A stretch of DNA of 58,507 bases from Alicyclobacillus tolerans (GCF_001447355.1 NZ_JXBW01000020.1:1-58507), one strand, 5' to 3'. Shown: positions 43,750 to 55,338, counted from the stretch's first letter. The notes: generated from the letters alone by a model not told the origin. Numbers and translations are program-made.

Positions 43750-44960
43750 GCGCGCTCCTTCTTTGCATTTCGGGGCTCTTTTGGTTGCTCTTGATGTATT
43801 ATGCGGGTCTTGATGTGCTTGGCGTCGCCTTTCGTACTCGGCAGTCGCCACACCCAACACTGAACAGTTACCCAGCCGTATCGATATTGATTCCCGCGCA
43901 CAACGAGGGCAAGGTCATCGCACGAACGCTTGAGGCGATGGTGCGCTTAGAATACCCGGGGGAATTGGAAATTCTGGTCTTGAACGACGGTTCTACGGAT
44001 AATAGTGGGGAGATTATCGATGAATTTGCCCGTACGTATCGATGCGTTCAGCACGTGTCAGTACCTGAAGGCTACCCAAAAGGTAAGGCGCGTGTGCTAA
44101 ACCATGGCCTGACGCTCGCGAAGGGCGATTGGATAGCTGTATACGATGCGGATAATCAGCCTGAACCCGACGCTTTACGGCTCTTAGTCGAGGCCAGCTT
44201 GTCGACCGTTGGAGCTGTCGGCGCTGTCGGCTATGTGAAGACCATTAACGCAGAAAAAAATTGGCTAACGCGAATGATTGCCATTGAGTTTTCCGTGTTC
44301 CAGCTTCTCATGCAGTCAGGACGCTGGTCGGCAATGAAAATAGGCTCACTTACGGGAACGAATATGATTGTTTCAAAGGAGGCGTTACGTAGCGCAGGGG
44401 CCTGGGATCCCTATGCATTGGCGGAGGATGCGGATTTGACCATGAAGTTGACTGCAGCTGGCGGACTTTTGCCCGTAGTGCCGCAATCTCGTACTTGGGA
44501 GCAGGAGCCTGAAACGTTTCGTGTCTGGTTTCGACAGCGAACACGATGGATGCAAGGGAACATATACTTGATTGAAAAGATGGTTCGTCTTCCTGAGTGG
44601 CGAAGGGGCCGAGTCGTTGCTCACACGTTGCAACAACTGTCTGTGTATATCGTGTTTGTCTTCTTCTTGCTCGTTTCAGATCTTTGGTTTGTATTAGGCG
44701 AATTAGGTCTTGTGCATACACATTCGGATATTCCTTTGCTCGTGATGTGGTTTGAGTCACTCCTTTTTTACATTGTTCAATTAATTAGCGCAGAGGCACT
44801 TGATGGATTGCTGAGTTTGCCTAACGTACTGATGGCAACGCTGATGTATTTTACGTATGCTCAGATATGGATTGTATTATTGGTGCGCGCTGCCTGGAAA
44901 CATATTCGGCAACGGCGTAGCCAGGCAATGCCAGTCTGGGACAAAACGATCCGCTTTTAA
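43746..44960 (+). CDS. GT2 polysaccharide synthase (YdaM/BcsA-like)
   Basis: A protein of 404 residues: N-terminal helix, VSILIPAHNE, VLNDGSTDN, AVYDADNQPEPDA (DxD), LAEDADLTMKLTAAGG and QRTRWMQG (QxxRW), then four C-terminal helices. This is a processive inverting membrane glycosyltransferase. ATG 43746 overlaps the stop of the degenerate GGDEF gene, which couples synthesis to the putative c-di-GMP receptor. The polymer is not known. A second synthase of this class (PgaC-like) lies at 10289-11530. Confidence 0.88.
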   Translation: MSALLLCISGLFWLLLMYYAGLDVLGVAFRTRQSPHPTLNSYPAVSILIPAHNEGKVIARTLEAMVRLEYPGELEILVLNDGSTDNSGEIIDEFARTYRCVQHVSVPEGYPKGKARVLNHGLTLAKGDWIAVYDADNQPEPDALRLLVEASLSTVGAVGAVGYVKTINAEKNWLTRMIAIEFSVFQLLMQSGRWSAMKIGSLTGTNMIVSKEALRSAGAWDPYALAEDADLTMKLTAAGGLLPVVPQSRTWEQEPETFRVWFRQRTRWMQGNIYLIEKMVRLPEWRRGRVVAHTLQQLSVYIVFVFFLLVSDLWFVLGELGLVHTHSDIPLLVMWFESLLFYIVQLISAEALDGLLSLPNVLMATLMYFTYAQIWIVLLVRAAWKHIRQRRSQAMPVWDKTIRF

Positions 44961-44978
44961 GGTGAAAACAGGCATGTA

Positions 44979-45839
44979 TCAGGCCGGCGAGCGATGAAGT
45001 TCTCTCGTTTTCTGGTTACCCGGCTCCCTCATCAGTTCGTGTACTGTCACTGCAACCTCCGCGCCTATCAGTAGGATGATACAGACAATGTAAATCCAGA
45101 ATGTAAGCAACATGACGAACGTAAAGGCTCCGTACAGAATGGAATAGGAACCTAAATGGTGGGTATAAATCACATAGCCAAAGCGGCTCAGGTAGATAAA
45201 AACAGTCGCAATCAGCGCGCCCACGACCAAGGGTACATTGCTCAGTCTACGGGAAGGTAGGATCCGGTAACAACAGTAACACGTGATGAACAGGACAATG
45301 GGAAACACGATCTGCCCAAGATGATGTAATCCATGTGTTGCTGATGCGTTCGTCAGGTGCGTGATGGTGACCAGGAAGATTGGCGATATCCACGTTATGA
45401 GTGATGAAGCGACGGTGAGCACAAGCAAAATCCCCATCATGACAAAACCAACGACGTACTGAATCCAAAAGGAGCGGCGTGTCTTCACTTCGTAAATTGT
45501 ATCAAGCACCTGTTGAAGGGTTACGAATCCACCAATGGCACCCCATAATAATCCGATGATCCCAATGACCCGAATGTCTGCGCGATACATGGTGAGATGG
45601 TGAATGGTTGTCGCTGCAAATGTTGCCCCCGTGGGTATGGGCGGTATGTACGACTGCAAAACACCTTCGATGAACCGGGCAACTGTGGTATTTGGGACAA
45701 ACAGCGAAGCAATGAATATCAGCAAGGCACACACCGGCATGAGTGAAGAGAACCCGAAGAAAGCGATGATGGCAGCCAATGAGCCGATATTGTGTTTGAT
45801 CACGGCGCGAATAAGCCTTGTAAAAAATGTTTTTATCAT
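44979..45839 (-). CDS. YihY/virulence factor BrkB family membrane protein
   Basis: A protein of 286 residues with six membrane helices and the BrkB/YihY pattern: LAAIIAFFGFSSLMPVCALL in TM1, GIIGLLWGAIGGFVTLQQVLDTIYEV, and YGAFTFVMLLTFWIYIVCIILLIGAEV in the last pair. Function is unsettled; a transport role is proposed. ATG 45839 is a conservative choice: the frame is open upstream to 46037 but runs into the tRNA-Pro gene and its terminator, so that extension is not real. The ribosome site is weak. Confidence 0.82.
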   Translation of the reverse strand: MIKTFFTRLIRAVIKHNIGSLAAIIAFFGFSSLMPVCALLIFIASLFVPNTTVARFIEGVLQSYIPPIPTGATFAATTIHHLTMYRADIRVIGIIGLLWGAIGGFVTLQQVLDTIYEVKTRRSFWIQYVVGFVMMGILLVLTVASSLITWISPIFLVTITHLTNASATHGLHHLGQIVFPIVLFITCYCCYRILPSRRLSNVPLVVGALIATVFIYLSRFGYVIYTHHLGSYSILYGAFTFVMLLTFWIYIVCIILLIGAEVAVTVHELMREPGNQKTRELHRSPA

Positions 45840-45922
45840 ATGTACAGTGTTACCCAATTGCGTTTGAAAATTGTATGTAAGGCTCTTGATGCAAATCCGC
45901 AGAACCTGCTTTATGAACAGCA

Positions 45923-45953
45923 AAATCCACTTACCTGTTCGGTAAGTGGATTT
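45923..45953 (-). terminator. Terminator of tRNA-Pro
   Basis: AAATCCACTTACC (45923-45935) and GGTAAGTGGATTT (45941-45953) form a perfect 13-bp stem with a TGTTC loop, and the minus-strand side ends in TTTT. It lies about 50 bp downstream of the tRNA gene. Confidence 0.85.
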
Positions 45954-46001
45954 CGATCCGCGACACGGAGCTAGCACGAAGGCTTTCACAGCACTTTCAT
46001 A

Positions 46002-46077
46002 TGGTCGGAATGACAGGACTCGAACCTGCGACCTCACGGTCCCGAACCGTGCGCTCTACCACCTGAGCTACATTCCG
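46002..46077 (-). tRNA. tRNA-Pro (anticodon CGG)
   Basis: Read on the minus strand: acceptor CGGAATG/CATTCCG, D arm GCTC...GAGC, anticodon stem CACGG/CCGTG with loop TTCGGGA (anticodon CGG), variable AGGTC, T arm with TTCGAGT, discriminator A and an encoded CCA at 46002-46004. All four stems are complementary apart from one G.T pair in the T stem. It decodes CCG. Confidence 0.97.
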
Positions 46078-46290
46078 TCGCATCCACACTTTTTCACGTC
46101 CCTCAAAAGCGGACAAGTAGTAATATAGCAGATGGCCATTGTGGAGTCAACACATTTATTCCATGCAGATTTATCCAACGGCGTGTTCGAAAACTTACGG
46201 AATGAGGCGAACAAATGATCGCCTTGGGTGGACGGAACTGTTATACTCGTGTGTAGTATAGCGCAGCGGCGCGCGAAAGGTGATGCGTAC

Positions 46291-48567
46291 GTGGCACGGA
46301 CGGAGCTGGATACAAACTCGATTGTGCACGGTTTAAACGATGAACAAAAACGGGCGGTGCAAACCACAGACGGCCCGCTGTTGATTCTGGCGGGTGCTGG
46401 CAGCGGTAAAACAAGCGTATTGACGCGGCGGATTGCCTATTTAATCGCCGAACGACGAGTGCCGCCTTGGGCTATTCTCGCCATTACGTTTACGAACAAG
46501 GCTGCTCGCGAGATGCGCGAGAGGATCGAGCAGTTGGTGGGGGCAGTAGCGAGCGACATTTGGACGTCGACATTCCATGCGTTGTGTGCTCGGATTTTGC
46601 GCAGAGACATACAACATCTCGGCTACTCGACTGCCTTTACAGTGCTTGATGCAGCGGATCAGCTTTCCGTGGTCCGCCGCGTGATGCACGACATGAATAT
46701 CGATGTGAAAAAGTATGATCCACGGGCGGTGCTCCACCAAATCAGCCAACATAAAAATGAATTGCGATCCGCCACGCGGGTTGTGGACCAAGCCGGATCG
46801 CCCTATGAAAAGCTGGTCGGTCAGATTTATCAAGAGTATGAACGCAGACTCAGAGAGAACCAGTCGCTCGATTTCGATGATCTCTTGCTGAAAACCGTAG
46901 AGCTTTTTCGATCTGTCCCGGACGTGCTGAACTACTACCAAAACCGCTTTACACACATCCACGTCGACGAGTACCAAGATACAAACCATGCACAGTATGT
47001 GCTGGTCAAGATGCTTGCAGAGAAACGCAAGAATCTGTGTGTAGTGGGCGATTCGGATCAATCCATTTACGGATGGAGAGGTGCGGACATCCGCAATATT
47101 CTCGATTTCGAGCGGGACTACCCGAATGCGACGGTCATTCGCCTTGAACAAAATTATCGTTCTACGGGACGGATTCTGCGCATTGCCAACCAGGTGATTC
47201 AAAACAACCAGTTGCGGCGCTCGAAGAACTTGTGGACAAGCGCGGGTGAAGGCGAAAAAGCGCGCCTGTATCACGCCGCGGACGAACGGGCTGAGGCTCA
47301 ATACGTCGCAGATCAGATCGAACGACTTGTGCAGAACGGACGCACTTATGCGGACTTCAGCGTCTTGTATCGGACAAATGCTCAATCGCGCGTGATCGAA
47401 GAAGTGTTTCTGCAGAGGGGCATTCCGTATCGGATTTATGGCGGCGTGCGGTTCTACGAACGCAAGGAAATCAAGGATGTCCTTGCGTTTCTTCGGTTGG
47501 TCGCCAATCCAGACGACGACGTTTCGTTTTTGCGCGTGGTCAACGTGCCCAAGCGGGGAATCGGCGATACATCTTTAGAACGGCTCGAAACCTATGCACG
47601 TGAACACGGCACATCGCTCTTTCGGGCGGCAGAGCGCGCTGGCCAAGCGGGTATCGCGCGCAAGGCGGCGACGGCGTTGGCTCAATTTGTCGATCTCGTC
47701 CTCCTTTTGCAACAGCAGCGTGCATTTCTGCCGCTGACCGACTTGGCAGAGCAGTTGCTTGAAAGATCGGGTTATCGCGATGCCTTGGCTGCGGAAAAGA
47801 CGTTGGAAGCACAAAGCCGACTGGAGAACCTGGACGAGTTCCTGTCGCTGACGCGCGAGTTCGATGAGAATGGTGTCAGGGACGGAGAAACCGGTGCACT
47901 TGAGCAGTTTCTAACGGAAGTCGCGCTCGTTTCGGATACGGATTTGGCAGGTGGTAAGCCGGACCTGAGTGAATCCGCAAACGAAGTGATCATGATGACC
48001 CTGCATGCCGCGAAGGGCTTAGAGTTTCCGGTGGTTTTTCTCGTCGGCATGGAGGAAGGTGTATTTCCGCACAAAAGAGCGCTTGATTCCCCGGAGGAGA
48101 TGGAGGAAGAGCGACGTTTGTGCTATGTTGGCGTCACGCGGGCGAAGGAGCAATTGTTCCTTACGACCTGCAGCAATCGCATGATTTTTGGCGAGCGCCG
48201 CTTTTTCACGGCGTCCCGCTTTTTACGTGAAATGCCTTCGACGGATATCGATCACGACGGGTTGTCCACGTACCGCGCCGCGGAGCCTGCGTCTGGAAAG
48301 GACGACGCATCGCGGAGATTCAATCGAGACGGCGAACCACCGCGTCTTGGCTCCCGTGTCGTGGTTCCGCAGTCCTTTGGTGCCGATCTGACGGTGCCAT
48401 ACAACCCCGGCGATGTGGTGGAACATCGCAAATGGGGGCGGGGCGTCATTATATCCAAACAGGGCGAAGGCGAGCAGCTCGAGTTAATGGTGCGGTTTGC
48501 CGATCCGATTGGCGAACGTAAACTGTTTGCGAAGTTTGCACCCATCCAGAAAATCAGTGAATCGTAA
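46291..48567 (+). CDS. pcrA: ATP-dependent DNA helicase PcrA
   Basis: A UvrD/Rep-family 3'-5' helicase of 758 residues. Motif I GAGSGKTS, Ia ITFTNKAAREM, II VDEYQDTN, III VGDSDQSIYGWRGAD, IV RLEQNYRS, V MTLHAAKGLEFPVVFLVGMEEG, VI YVGVTRAKEQL. The C-terminal part has the PcrA-type Tudor-like end (PGDVVEHRKWGRGVIISK). It is essential in rolling-circle replication and repair in Bacillus. The start at GTG 46291 is chosen for AAAGGTGAT just upstream and family length; the frame opens at 46228. ligA follows by 69 bp, the usual Bacillales order. Confidence 0.96.
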   Translation: MARTELDTNSIVHGLNDEQKRAVQTTDGPLLILAGAGSGKTSVLTRRIAYLIAERRVPPWAILAITFTNKAAREMRERIEQLVGAVASDIWTSTFHALCARILRRDIQHLGYSTAFTVLDAADQLSVVRRVMHDMNIDVKKYDPRAVLHQISQHKNELRSATRVVDQAGSPYEKLVGQIYQEYERRLRENQSLDFDDLLLKTVELFRSVPDVLNYYQNRFTHIHVDEYQDTNHAQYVLVKMLAEKRKNLCVVGDSDQSIYGWRGADIRNILDFERDYPNATVIRLEQNYRSTGRILRIANQVIQNNQLRRSKNLWTSAGEGEKARLYHAADERAEAQYVADQIERLVQNGRTYADFSVLYRTNAQSRVIEEVFLQRGIPYRIYGGVRFYERKEIKDVLAFLRLVANPDDDVSFLRVVNVPKRGIGDTSLERLETYAREHGTSLFRAAERAGQAGIARKAATALAQFVDLVLLLQQQRAFLPLTDLAEQLLERSGYRDALAAEKTLEAQSRLENLDEFLSLTREFDENGVRDGETGALEQFLTEVALVSDTDLAGGKPDLSESANEVIMMTLHAAKGLEFPVVFLVGMEEGVFPHKRALDSPEEMEEERRLCYVGVTRAKEQLFLTTCSNRMIFGERRFFTASRFLREMPSTDIDHDGLSTYRAAEPASGKDDASRRFNRDGEPPRLGSRVVVPQSFGADLTVPYNPGDVVEHRKWGRGVIISKQGEGEQLELMVRFADPIGERKLFAKFAPIQKISES

Positions 48568-50676
<2,109 letters not shown>

Positions 50677-50686
50677 CCATGCAAAG

Positions 50687-50706
50687 GGGCTGGGAATACC
50701 CAGCCC
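50687..50706 (+). terminator. Hairpin after ligA
   Basis: GGGCTGGG (50687-50694) and CCCAGCCC (50699-50706) form a perfect 8-bp stem with AATA loop, 10 bp after the ligA stop. No T-run follows, so termination may be partial. Confidence 0.5.
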
Positions 50707-50723
50707 TGGCTGCCAGATTGCGT

Positions 50724-50870
50724 TTACTGCCGCGACTTCAAAAATTCGGGTACCGTCAGCTTTTCTTCCGTTTGAGCATGAAAAAATGCGATCCGATTGG
50801 AGTAGCGACCGGCGATGAACGCGATCGGAAGAGCGATGAGAAGACCGATGATGACGTCATGGGTAGGCAA
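50724..50870 (-). CDS. Small single-pass membrane protein, 48 aa
   Basis: An open frame from TTG 50868-50870 to TAA 50724-50726 encodes one hydrophobic helix (VIIGLLIALPIAFIAG, about residues 6-21) and a polar tail with HAQTEEKLTVPEFLKSRQ. AAGGGGG (50881-50887) lies 10 nt upstream. The clean helix-plus-amphipathic-tail pattern is unlikely by chance. No homologue is recalled. It is convergent with ligA and divergent from tagO. Function unknown. Confidence 0.6.
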   Translation of the reverse strand: MPTHDVIIGLLIALPIAFIAGRYSNRIAFFHAQTEEKLTVPEFLKSRQ

Positions 50871-50985
50871 TGTCGTGCAGCCCCCTTGCGTAGAATGGTG
50901 TTAGCCTGTTCGCTTCATGTCTATGTCCCACATCAAATGCCCATGACTGACCATCGCGAAATTCAAGCGGACAGCTATCGAACTT

Positions 50986-50994
50986 TGGTACAAT
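50986..50994 (+). promoter_or_regulatory. Extended -10 promoter candidate for the tagO-like gene
   Basis: TGG-TACAAT at 50986-50994 is an extended -10 element (TGn immediately before the hexamer) 31 bp before the tagO start; a -35 box is not obvious. Confidence 0.35.
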
Positions 50995-51024
50995 CGGGTC
51001 GGTAAGGAGATTTGCCTCGTCAGG

Positions 51025-52005
51025 ATGGGAGGTCGCATCGCCGGCATGGTTCCTGGATGGTATCTGTTCGTCTGCTGCGCAGTTGCTGCGCTTATCTCCA
51101 ACTTTTCAATCCCGTTTATCCGTGCGTTTGCCCTGCGTACCGGGTTTGTGGATCGCCCAAACCAGCGCAAGATTCACCGTGAACCGATTCCGCTCCTTGG
51201 CGGACTCGCCATATACATATCATTTGTCGCCGCCGCAGGTGTCCTTGGGCATCGGCACTCGACCTATTGGGGCATTACTGCTGGCGGCTTCATCATCTTT
51301 GGCATTGGTGTTCTGGATGATTATTACAAGACGCGCGGGCGCGATTTTAAGGCTTGGCCGAAATTCCTTATGCAAATTGCCGCAGCCATCGTCCTGGTGC
51401 TCTTTCACGTGCGCATCAGTGGGGTCAACCTCCCATTCGCACATGTGTATTACGCTTTCCCGGGCTGGTTGTCGGCTGTTGCCACCGTGTTCTGGGTCGT
51501 CGCCGTTACCAACATGATGAATTTTCTCGACGGCGTTGCCGGCTTGGCCGCTGGCATTGCAGCCATTTCGGCTTTGACGCTTGTCTTTATCGCCCTGATG
51601 AAGGGCCAGGATATGATGGCCATGCTCGCCATTTCTCTGGTCGGTTCCGCTCTCGGCTTCCTCAAGTACAACTTCCATCCGGCCCGCATATTCATGGGGG
51701 ATGCCGGAGCGACATTCCTCGGTTACGCCTTGTCAGCCATCGCAGTCGATGGCGCTTTTAAAAGTGCGACCATTGTCTCCTTGGCTGTGCCGATGCTCGC
51801 CTTAGGCGTTCCAATCCTCGACACGTTATGGGTCGTCTCGCGTCGATTTAAAGAACGCCGTCCCATTTACATCGCCGACAAAGGACATACGTTTCACTTA
51901 TTGATGAAATCGGGACTGAATCAGGTGCAGACAGTCGCCATCCTGTACCTCGTCGGCGTCTGCTTTTCACTCGCCTCCATTCTGGTTGAAATTGTTTCGC
52001 ACTAG
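51025..52005 (+). CDS. tagO: Undecaprenyl-phosphate N-acetylglucosaminyl-1-phosphate transferase (TagO/WecA)
   Basis: A protein of 326 residues with about eleven membrane helices, of the MraY/WecA family. Motifs: VDRPNQRKIHREPIPLLGG, GVLDDYYKTRGRDFKAWPKF (DDxxD-type Asp), NMMNFLDGVAGLAAG, FMGDAGATFLGY and HTFHLL. It transfers GlcNAc-1-phosphate to undecaprenyl phosphate, the first step of teichoic acid or polysaccharide linkage. ATG 51025 has AAGGAG 15 nt upstream, which is long; ATG 51046 is an alternative. It could initiate the surface glycans encoded elsewhere in the window. Confidence 0.9.
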   Translation: MGGRIAGMVPGWYLFVCCAVAALISNFSIPFIRAFALRTGFVDRPNQRKIHREPIPLLGGLAIYISFVAAAGVLGHRHSTYWGITAGGFIIFGIGVLDDYYKTRGRDFKAWPKFLMQIAAAIVLVLFHVRISGVNLPFAHVYYAFPGWLSAVATVFWVVAVTNMMNFLDGVAGLAAGIAAISALTLVFIALMKGQDMMAMLAISLVGSALGFLKYNFHPARIFMGDAGATFLGYALSAIAVDGAFKSATIVSLAVPMLALGVPILDTLWVVSRRFKERRPIYIADKGHTFHLLMKSGLNQVQTVAILYLVGVCFSLASILVEIVSH

Positions 52006-52035
52006 GCCGCGCACAGGCGAAGCTTTGCGCGGCTA

Positions 52036-52044
52036 TGCTATAAT
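52036..52044 (+). promoter_or_regulatory. Extended -10 promoter of gatCAB
   Basis: TGC-TATAAT at 52036-52044 is a full-consensus extended -10 element, 108 bp before gatC and directly ahead of a small candidate frame. Confidence 0.6.
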
Positions 52045-52061
52045 CCCGAAAGGAACTGCGC

Positions 52062-52127
52062 GTGGACAAGCCAGTTAAACGGGGGCGCAGCAGCAATCTG
52101 TTTGCGGCCCGTGAAGCTTGGGCTTGA
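52062..52127 (+). CDS. Candidate 21-aa leader peptide upstream of gatC
   Basis: GTG 52062 to TGA 52125-52127 encodes VDKPVKRGRSSNLFAAREAW followed by Ala, preceded by AAAGGA (52049-52054) seven bases away. It starts 18 bp after the extended -10 box. Too short for confident prediction; it may be a chance frame or a leader peptide. Confidence 0.25.
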   Translation: MDKPVKRGRSSNLFAAREAWA

Positions 52128-52151
52128 CGGCGAATTGAAGGAGGATACCCG

Positions 52152-52454
52152 TTGAAAATCACTGCAGAAACGGTCAGCCATGTCGCCCGGCTGGCGCGGC
52201 TCGCGATGCCTCCCGAGGATCTGAGGCAATTGGCGCCGCAGTTGAGCGACATTCTCGAATACGCGGAACAGTTACAACAGGTTCAGCTCGACGGCGTGGA
52301 GCCGACGAGCCATCCTTTCCAAGAGGTTAACGTCCTACGCGACGATGTCGTGCGCCCGAGCCTCCCGCGCGATCTCGCTCTCGCCAACGCACCGGAGGCA
52401 GAGGCTGGGCAGGTTCGCGTACCGGCAGTGTTGGAAGGAGGCGGCGGTGCATGA
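52152..52454 (+). CDS. gatC: Aspartyl/glutamyl-tRNA amidotransferase subunit C
   Basis: A protein of 100 residues starting at TTG 52152 with GAAGGAGGATACCCG before it. It has the GatC pattern VSHVARLARLAM, LSDILEYAEQL, PTSHPF and LRDDVVRPSL. GatC wraps around GatA and GatB in the amidotransferase that turns Glu-tRNA-Gln into Gln-tRNA-Gln (and Asp-tRNA-Asn). Its stop overlaps gatA by 4 bases. Confidence 0.94.
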   Translation: MKITAETVSHVARLARLAMPPEDLRQLAPQLSDILEYAEQLQQVQLDGVEPTSHPFQEVNVLRDDVVRPSLPRDLALANAPEAEAGQVRVPAVLEGGGGA

Positions 52455-53908
52455 GCGGGAAGACCGTCAAGGAGATTCTTACATCCATTCGCCAGGGCGA
52501 GACGAAGTCGCGCGATTGGGTGCAACAGTCGCTTTCGGCGATTGAGCAAATCGATGGCGAGCTAAAATCGTTTTTGCTTGTCGATCCCGAAGCCGCGTTG
52601 CAGACTGCGGATCGAATCGACAGCGGACAGGCGTCCGAGGGTGCGCTTTTGCGTGGCGTTCCGTATGCATTGAAGGACAACATTGTGACGAAAGGCGTTC
52701 GTACCACGGCAGCCTCACGCATACTTGAAAATTACATACCACCCTACAGTGCGACGAGCGCGCAAAAACTCGAAGCCGCAGGCGGCGTGATGGTTGGCAA
52801 GACCAATATGGACGAGTTTGCTATGGGTTCTTCGACGGAGACATCCGCGTTCCAGAAGACGGCCAACCCGTATGGCCAGGAATACGTTCCTGGCGGCTCC
52901 AGCGGTGGGTCCGCAGCTGCCGTCGCGGCAGGACTTGTCCCATTCGCGCTCGGTTCGGACACCGGCGGTTCGATTCGTCAACCGGCCGCATTTTGCGGAT
53001 GTTTCGGTCTCAAGCCGACCTATGGGCGCGTCTCGCGTTACGGCTTGATCGCCTTTGCGTCATCACTAGATCAAATTGGTCCCTTCACGCGCACAGCAGA
53101 GGACGCGGCGATTGTCTTGAACGCCATCTGTGGACATGACCCGATGGATTCCACTTCGGCGCGCGGGCAAGGCGAGATCGACTTCGCAGAAGGCATCGAT
53201 GCAGGGGTTAAGGGGATGCGTATCGGCATTGTCCGCAACCTGCCGGAGGAGGGGCTGGATCCGGCCATCAAGGCTGCGGTCGAGCAAGCCATTCGCACCC
53301 TGGAACAGGCCGGTGCGCAAGTGGTCGAAGTCGAACTCCCGCATATGGAGTACGCCGTGGCCACGTACTATCTCATCGCGCCCGCCGAGGCGTCGTCCAA
53401 CCTCGCGCGGTTTGACGGCGTGCGCTACGGGCGGCGTGCCGAAGCGAGCGGCGTAATCGACATGTTTGAGCGCTCTCGCAGTGAAGGTTTCGGTATGGAG
53501 GTAAAGCGGCGCATTATCATCGGCACATACGCGCTGTCCTCCGGTTACTATGACGCGTACTACAAGCGGGCGCAGCAGATGCGTACCCTGATTCGCCAAG
53601 ATTACGATCGCGCATTTGCCCATTGCGACGTCATCCTCATGCCGACGACGCCGACCACTGCGTTCAAGTTCGGGGAGAAGGCGGACAACCCGTTGCAAAT
53701 GTACTTAAACGACATCTATACGATCCCGGCAAACCTCGCAGGGCTGCCAGGAGCCAGCGTGCCGTGTGGTTTTGCAGGCGGACTTCCGATTGGCTTGCAA
53801 ATCCTTGCCAAGCCGTTTGACGAAAAGTCGATTTTGCGCGTCGCGCACGCCTATGAGCAATTGCGATCCTTTGCGTGGCAACGGCCGGTGTTGGGGGTGG
53901 CGGAATGA
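52451..53908 (+). CDS. gatA: Glu-tRNA(Gln)/Asp-tRNA(Asn) amidotransferase subunit A
   Basis: An amidase-family subunit of 485 residues that hydrolyses glutamine to supply ammonia to GatB. The Ser-cisSer-Lys triad is visible: Lys in PYALKDNI, cis-Ser in [14 protein letters not shown] and the nucleophile Ser in [12 protein letters not shown]. It overlaps gatC at the start and gatB at the end (ATGA), giving a tightly coupled gatCAB operon. Confidence 0.97.
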   Translation: MSGKTVKEILTSIRQGETKSRDWVQQSLSAIEQIDGELKSFLLVDPEAALQTADRIDSGQASEGALLRGVPYALKDNIVTKGVRTTAASRILENYIPPYSATSAQKLEAAGGVMVGKTNMDEFAMGSSTETSAFQKTANPYGQEYVPGGSSGGSAAAVAAGLVPFALGSDTGGSIRQPAAFCGCFGLKPTYGRVSRYGLIAFASSLDQIGPFTRTAEDAAIVLNAICGHDPMDSTSARGQGEIDFAEGIDAGVKGMRIGIVRNLPEEGLDPAIKAAVEQAIRTLEQAGAQVVEVELPHMEYAVATYYLIAPAEASSNLARFDGVRYGRRAEASGVIDMFERSRSEGFGMEVKRRIIIGTYALSSGYYDAYYKRAQQMRTLIRQDYDRAFAHCDVILMPTTPTTAFKFGEKADNPLQMYLNDIYTIPANLAGLPGASVPCGFAGGLPIGLQILAKPFDEKSILRVAHAYEQLRSFAWQRPVLGVAE

Positions 53909-55338
53909 ACTACGAAACGGTCATTGGCCTCGAAGTGCACGTTGAATTAAAGACGGCTTCGAAGATTTTCTGTGGTTGTAAAAATGACAGCAAGTCGGAG
54001 CCGAACACAAACGTCTGTCCCGTTTGCATGGGCCATCCTGGCGCCCTTCCCGTGCTGAACAAAAACGCGCTTGAGCTCGGCCTGCGGGCAGCGCTTGCGC
54101 TCAATTGCCAGATCAATCAACATTCGAAATTCGACCGCAAAAACTATTTTTATCCGGATTCGCCCAAAGGGTATCAAATCTCGCAGTTTGACAAGCCGAT
54201 CGGCGAGCACGGATACATCGAGATCGAAGTGGGGGGCGAGCGAAAACGCATTGGTATCACGCGTTTGCACCTCGAGGAAGATGCCGGTAAGTCGACGCAT
54301 GCCGCCGATGGATCTCACACATTGGTCGACTTCAACCGCACCGGCGTGCCACTCATCGAGATCGTGTCAGAACCGGACATTCGATCCCCGGAAGAAGCGC
54401 GGTTATACCTAGAGGCTTTGAAGAGCATCATGGAATATTGTGATGTGTCTGATTGCCGGATGGAAGAGGGATCGCTGCGCTGTGATGCCAACATTTCCTT
54501 GCGTCCGGTCGGTTCGACGACGTTTGGTAACAAGGCCGAGCTTAAGAACATGAACTCATTCCGCAATGTTCAACGCGGCCTGGAGTACGAGGTGGAACGC
54601 CAACGCGAATTGTACGAAGCTGGTGAGCCAGTCGTTCAGGAAACGCGTCGCTTTGACGAGGCCACGCAGACGACCATTTCCATGCGGTCAAAGGAGGAAG
54701 CGCACGACTATCGCTACTTCCCTGAGCCTGATTTGGTCGATCTCGATATTGATGACGCCTGGCTGGCGCAGATTCGGACTTCCATCCCTGAGCTACCGGC
54801 AGCGAAGCGCCGTCGCTACGAGGAGGAACTTGGCCTGCCGGCATACGACGCTGGCGTTCTCACGGCAGATCCGAAGACAGCCGCGTACTACGAACAGGTG
54901 CTTGCAGCTGGTGCAGATGCCAAGGCGGCAAGCAACTGGGTCATGAGCGACATCTTGGGCGCCCTGAACAGCGAAGGGAAGACGTTTGCCGAATGCCCCA
55001 TCACGCCTGAGAATCTCGCGGGTCTTATCGGCGAGATCGGGAGCGGGAAGATCTCATCGAAGCAGGGGCGTGAAGTATTCAAGGCGATGTGGGAAACGGG
55101 TAAGAGTGCCGTTGCCATCATTAAGGAGCAGGGGATGGAGCAGATTAGCGATGTCGCCGTGCTGGGGCCGATTCTCGATGAGGTGATTGCCCATAATGAG
55201 AAGTCGGTCGCCGACTACAAGGGTGGCAAGGATCGCGCATTGGCGGCGTTGGTGGGCCAAGTGATGAAAGCGACGAAAGGCAAAGCCAATCCTGCGCTCG
55301 TCAACCAATTGCTGATTGAAAAGATCAATGCCTTGTGA
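53905..55338 (+). CDS. gatB: Glu-tRNA(Gln)/Asp-tRNA(Asn) amidotransferase subunit B
   Basis: A protein of 477 residues with the GatB kinase-like domain ([16 protein letters not shown], zinc site [38 protein letters not shown]), the [20 protein letters not shown] and [10 protein letters not shown] motifs, and a C-terminal YqeY-like tail domain that binds the tRNA elbow. It phosphorylates and amidates the misacylated glutamate. ATG 53905 follows GGGGGTGGCGGA. Confidence 0.97.
   Translation: MNYETVIGLEVHVELKTASKIFCGCKNDSKSEPNTNVCPVCMGHPGALPVLNKNALELGLRAALALNCQINQHSKFDRKNYFYPDSPKGYQISQFDKPIGEHGYIEIEVGGERKRIGITRLHLEEDAGKSTHAADGSHTLVDFNRTGVPLIEIVSEPDIRSPEEARLYLEALKSIMEYCDVSDCRMEEGSLRCDANISLRPVGSTTFGNKAELKNMNSFRNVQRGLEYEVERQRELYEAGEPVVQETRRFDEATQTTISMRSKEEAHDYRYFPEPDLVDLDIDDAWLAQIRTSIPELPAAKRRRYEEELGLPAYDAGVLTADPKTAAYYEQVLAAGADAKAASNWVMSDILGALNSEGKTFAECPITPENLAGLIGEIGSGKISSKQGREVFKAMWETGKSAVAIIKEQGMEQISDVAVLGPILDEVIAHNEKSVADYKGGKDRALAALVGQVMKATKGKANPALVNQLLIEKINAL

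Noticed and set aside
45840-46037. Longer N-terminus for the YihY/BrkB protein
   Set aside because: The extension crosses the tRNA-Pro gene end and its terminator and lacks family similarity.
52006-52151. T-box riboswitch ahead of gatCAB
   Set aside because: The leader is only about 100 nt and lacks the T-box antiterminator sequence.
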